In this document: positions 63,663 to 64,000 of the stretch, one piece after another
Numbering within the stretch: position 1 is the stretch's first letter
Layout: each line of letters begins with the position of its first letter
Source: Pedobacter sp. Leaf250
GTDB taxonomy: Bacteria; Bacteroidota; Bacteroidia; Sphingobacteriales; Sphingobacteriaceae
Direction of reading: 5' to 3'
Length of the DNA stretch: 64,000 nt
Assembly (NCBI RefSeq): GCF_920984735.1
Contig: NZ_CAKLBU010000013.1
Span: 62,001-126,000 of the forward strand
Position numbers and translations under genes: made by a program
The notes under the pieces: model-generated
Told to the model about the DNA's origin: nothing
The model's input: the letters and a program-made list of their open reading frames with translations, nothing else
Databases searched by the model: none

Positions 63663-64000
63663 TTAATTCATTAACTTTTTATTGAAATCTACGATCAACT
63701 TAAAAAGATCATTGTATTCATTAAGTGGTAAAGTTTCTGGTTTATCAAAAACATCATGATAAGCCGATGGACCACCTTGAGTATAAATAAAAAATGCAGG
63801 AACACCTTTTTCGGTAAAGAAATAGTGATCACTGTTTGCTGCTTTTCCTCGGGAATTTATTTTGGAGATGTATTTATGCTCAGTGTTGATTTCCTTAAGA
63901 ACCGAAAATGCCTTTGGGTAAACGGAAGCATTTACAATCGTCACGCCTGCTTCGCCTGTTCCTACCAAATCCAAATTGATTAAGAATTTAATGTTTTTCA
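63663..64000 (-). CDS. M28-family metallopeptidase, C-terminal part (5' end outside)
   Basis: The frame is open to base 64000, giving about 112 visible residues. It begins with NIKFLINLDLVGTGEAGVTI, where the Asp of LDLVG is in the position of an M28 zinc ligand, and continues with GKAANSDHYFFTEKGVPAFF and GPSAYHDVFDKPETL, which holds the last zinc-binding His. Length and order fit the end of an M28 aminopeptidase. The N-terminal part is beyond the window. There is no sign of truncation at the C-terminus. Confidence 0.85.
   Translation of the reverse strand, partial: KNIKFLINLDLVGTGEAGVTIVNASVYPKAFSVLKEINTEHKYISKINSRGKAANSDHYFFTEKGVPAFFIYTQGGPSAYHDVFDKPETLPLNEYNDLFKLIVDFNKKLMN

Noticed and set aside
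1..64000. tRNA or rRNA genes
   Set aside because: I found no cloverleaf with a T-loop GTTCRA pattern in suitable gaps and no rRNA-like sequence; short RNAs could still be missed by eye.

Overview
The window looks like chromosome from a Bacteroidota bacterium, most likely a Sphingobacteriaceae member close to Pedobacter. The evidence is low GC, TonB-dependent and OmpA-type outer-membrane proteins, many lipoproteins with an SxxC lipobox, a panC/GT5-like/DUF4270 neighbourhood, and promoters of the Bacteroidota form TTTG-N18..21-TAnnTTTG. Genes are densely packed on both strands. I saw no rRNA, tRNA, transposase, phage or CRISPR array. Species assignment is inference.

Layout: 1-3.9 kb holds a truncated TPR protein, an HU/IHF-type DNA-binding protein, mutY, ssb and an unknown membrane protein. 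3.9-10.6 kb holds glmS, a DUF4270 lipoprotein with a truncated GT5-like protein, and divergently panC, panD and a flippase-like membrane protein. 10.8-17.8 kb holds an acyl-CoA dehydrogenase, two small envelope genes and rimP-nusA-infB, whose leader contains an intrinsic terminator hairpin just after a near-consensus promoter. 17.8-26.2 kb is a surface-glycan block: an acyltransferase, six glycosyltransferases (two are tandem paralogues) and an MsbA-type ABC exporter. 26.3-35.2 kb holds meaB, an aminopeptidase P, an OmpA-family protein, a 45-residue membrane protein, ridA, rarD, recG and an MFS transporter.

35.2-45.5 kb starts with a structured non-coding interval, then a PLDc_N membrane protein, a second ABC exporter, an Oar-like TonB receptor, and two neighbouring amidohydrolase-like proteins in which two of the three catalytic modules have lost the HxH metal site. 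45.6-49.3 kb holds a four-helix membrane protein and a trp operon (trpE-trpG-trpC). The operon is preceded by a readable attenuator: a 22-codon leader peptide with Trp-Leu-Trp, an antiterminator segment and a strong terminator. trpD is missing from its usual place, and both sides of the trpG/trpC junction are built from a C/G-run repeat that also contributes amino acids. 49.5-64 kb holds an MscS channel, Tex, a RsmI-like methyltransferase, a DUF6600-type protein with 57-nt tandem repeats, a HAD hydrolase, a YtxH protein, a beta-CASP nuclease, a methyltransferase, a large outer-membrane beta-barrel protein, a secreted DUF5694-like protein and the C-terminal part of an M28 peptidase.

Nothing here forms an obvious new defence or mobile system. 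The most interesting signals are regulatory: the trp attenuator, the rimP-leader hairpin, and six TAnnTTTG boxes that end only 3-6 nt before a start codon, which suggests leaderless transcripts. After those come the catalytically degenerate enzyme relatives (GT5, amidohydrolases) and the families of palindromic intergenic repeats, one of which has entered coding sequence.
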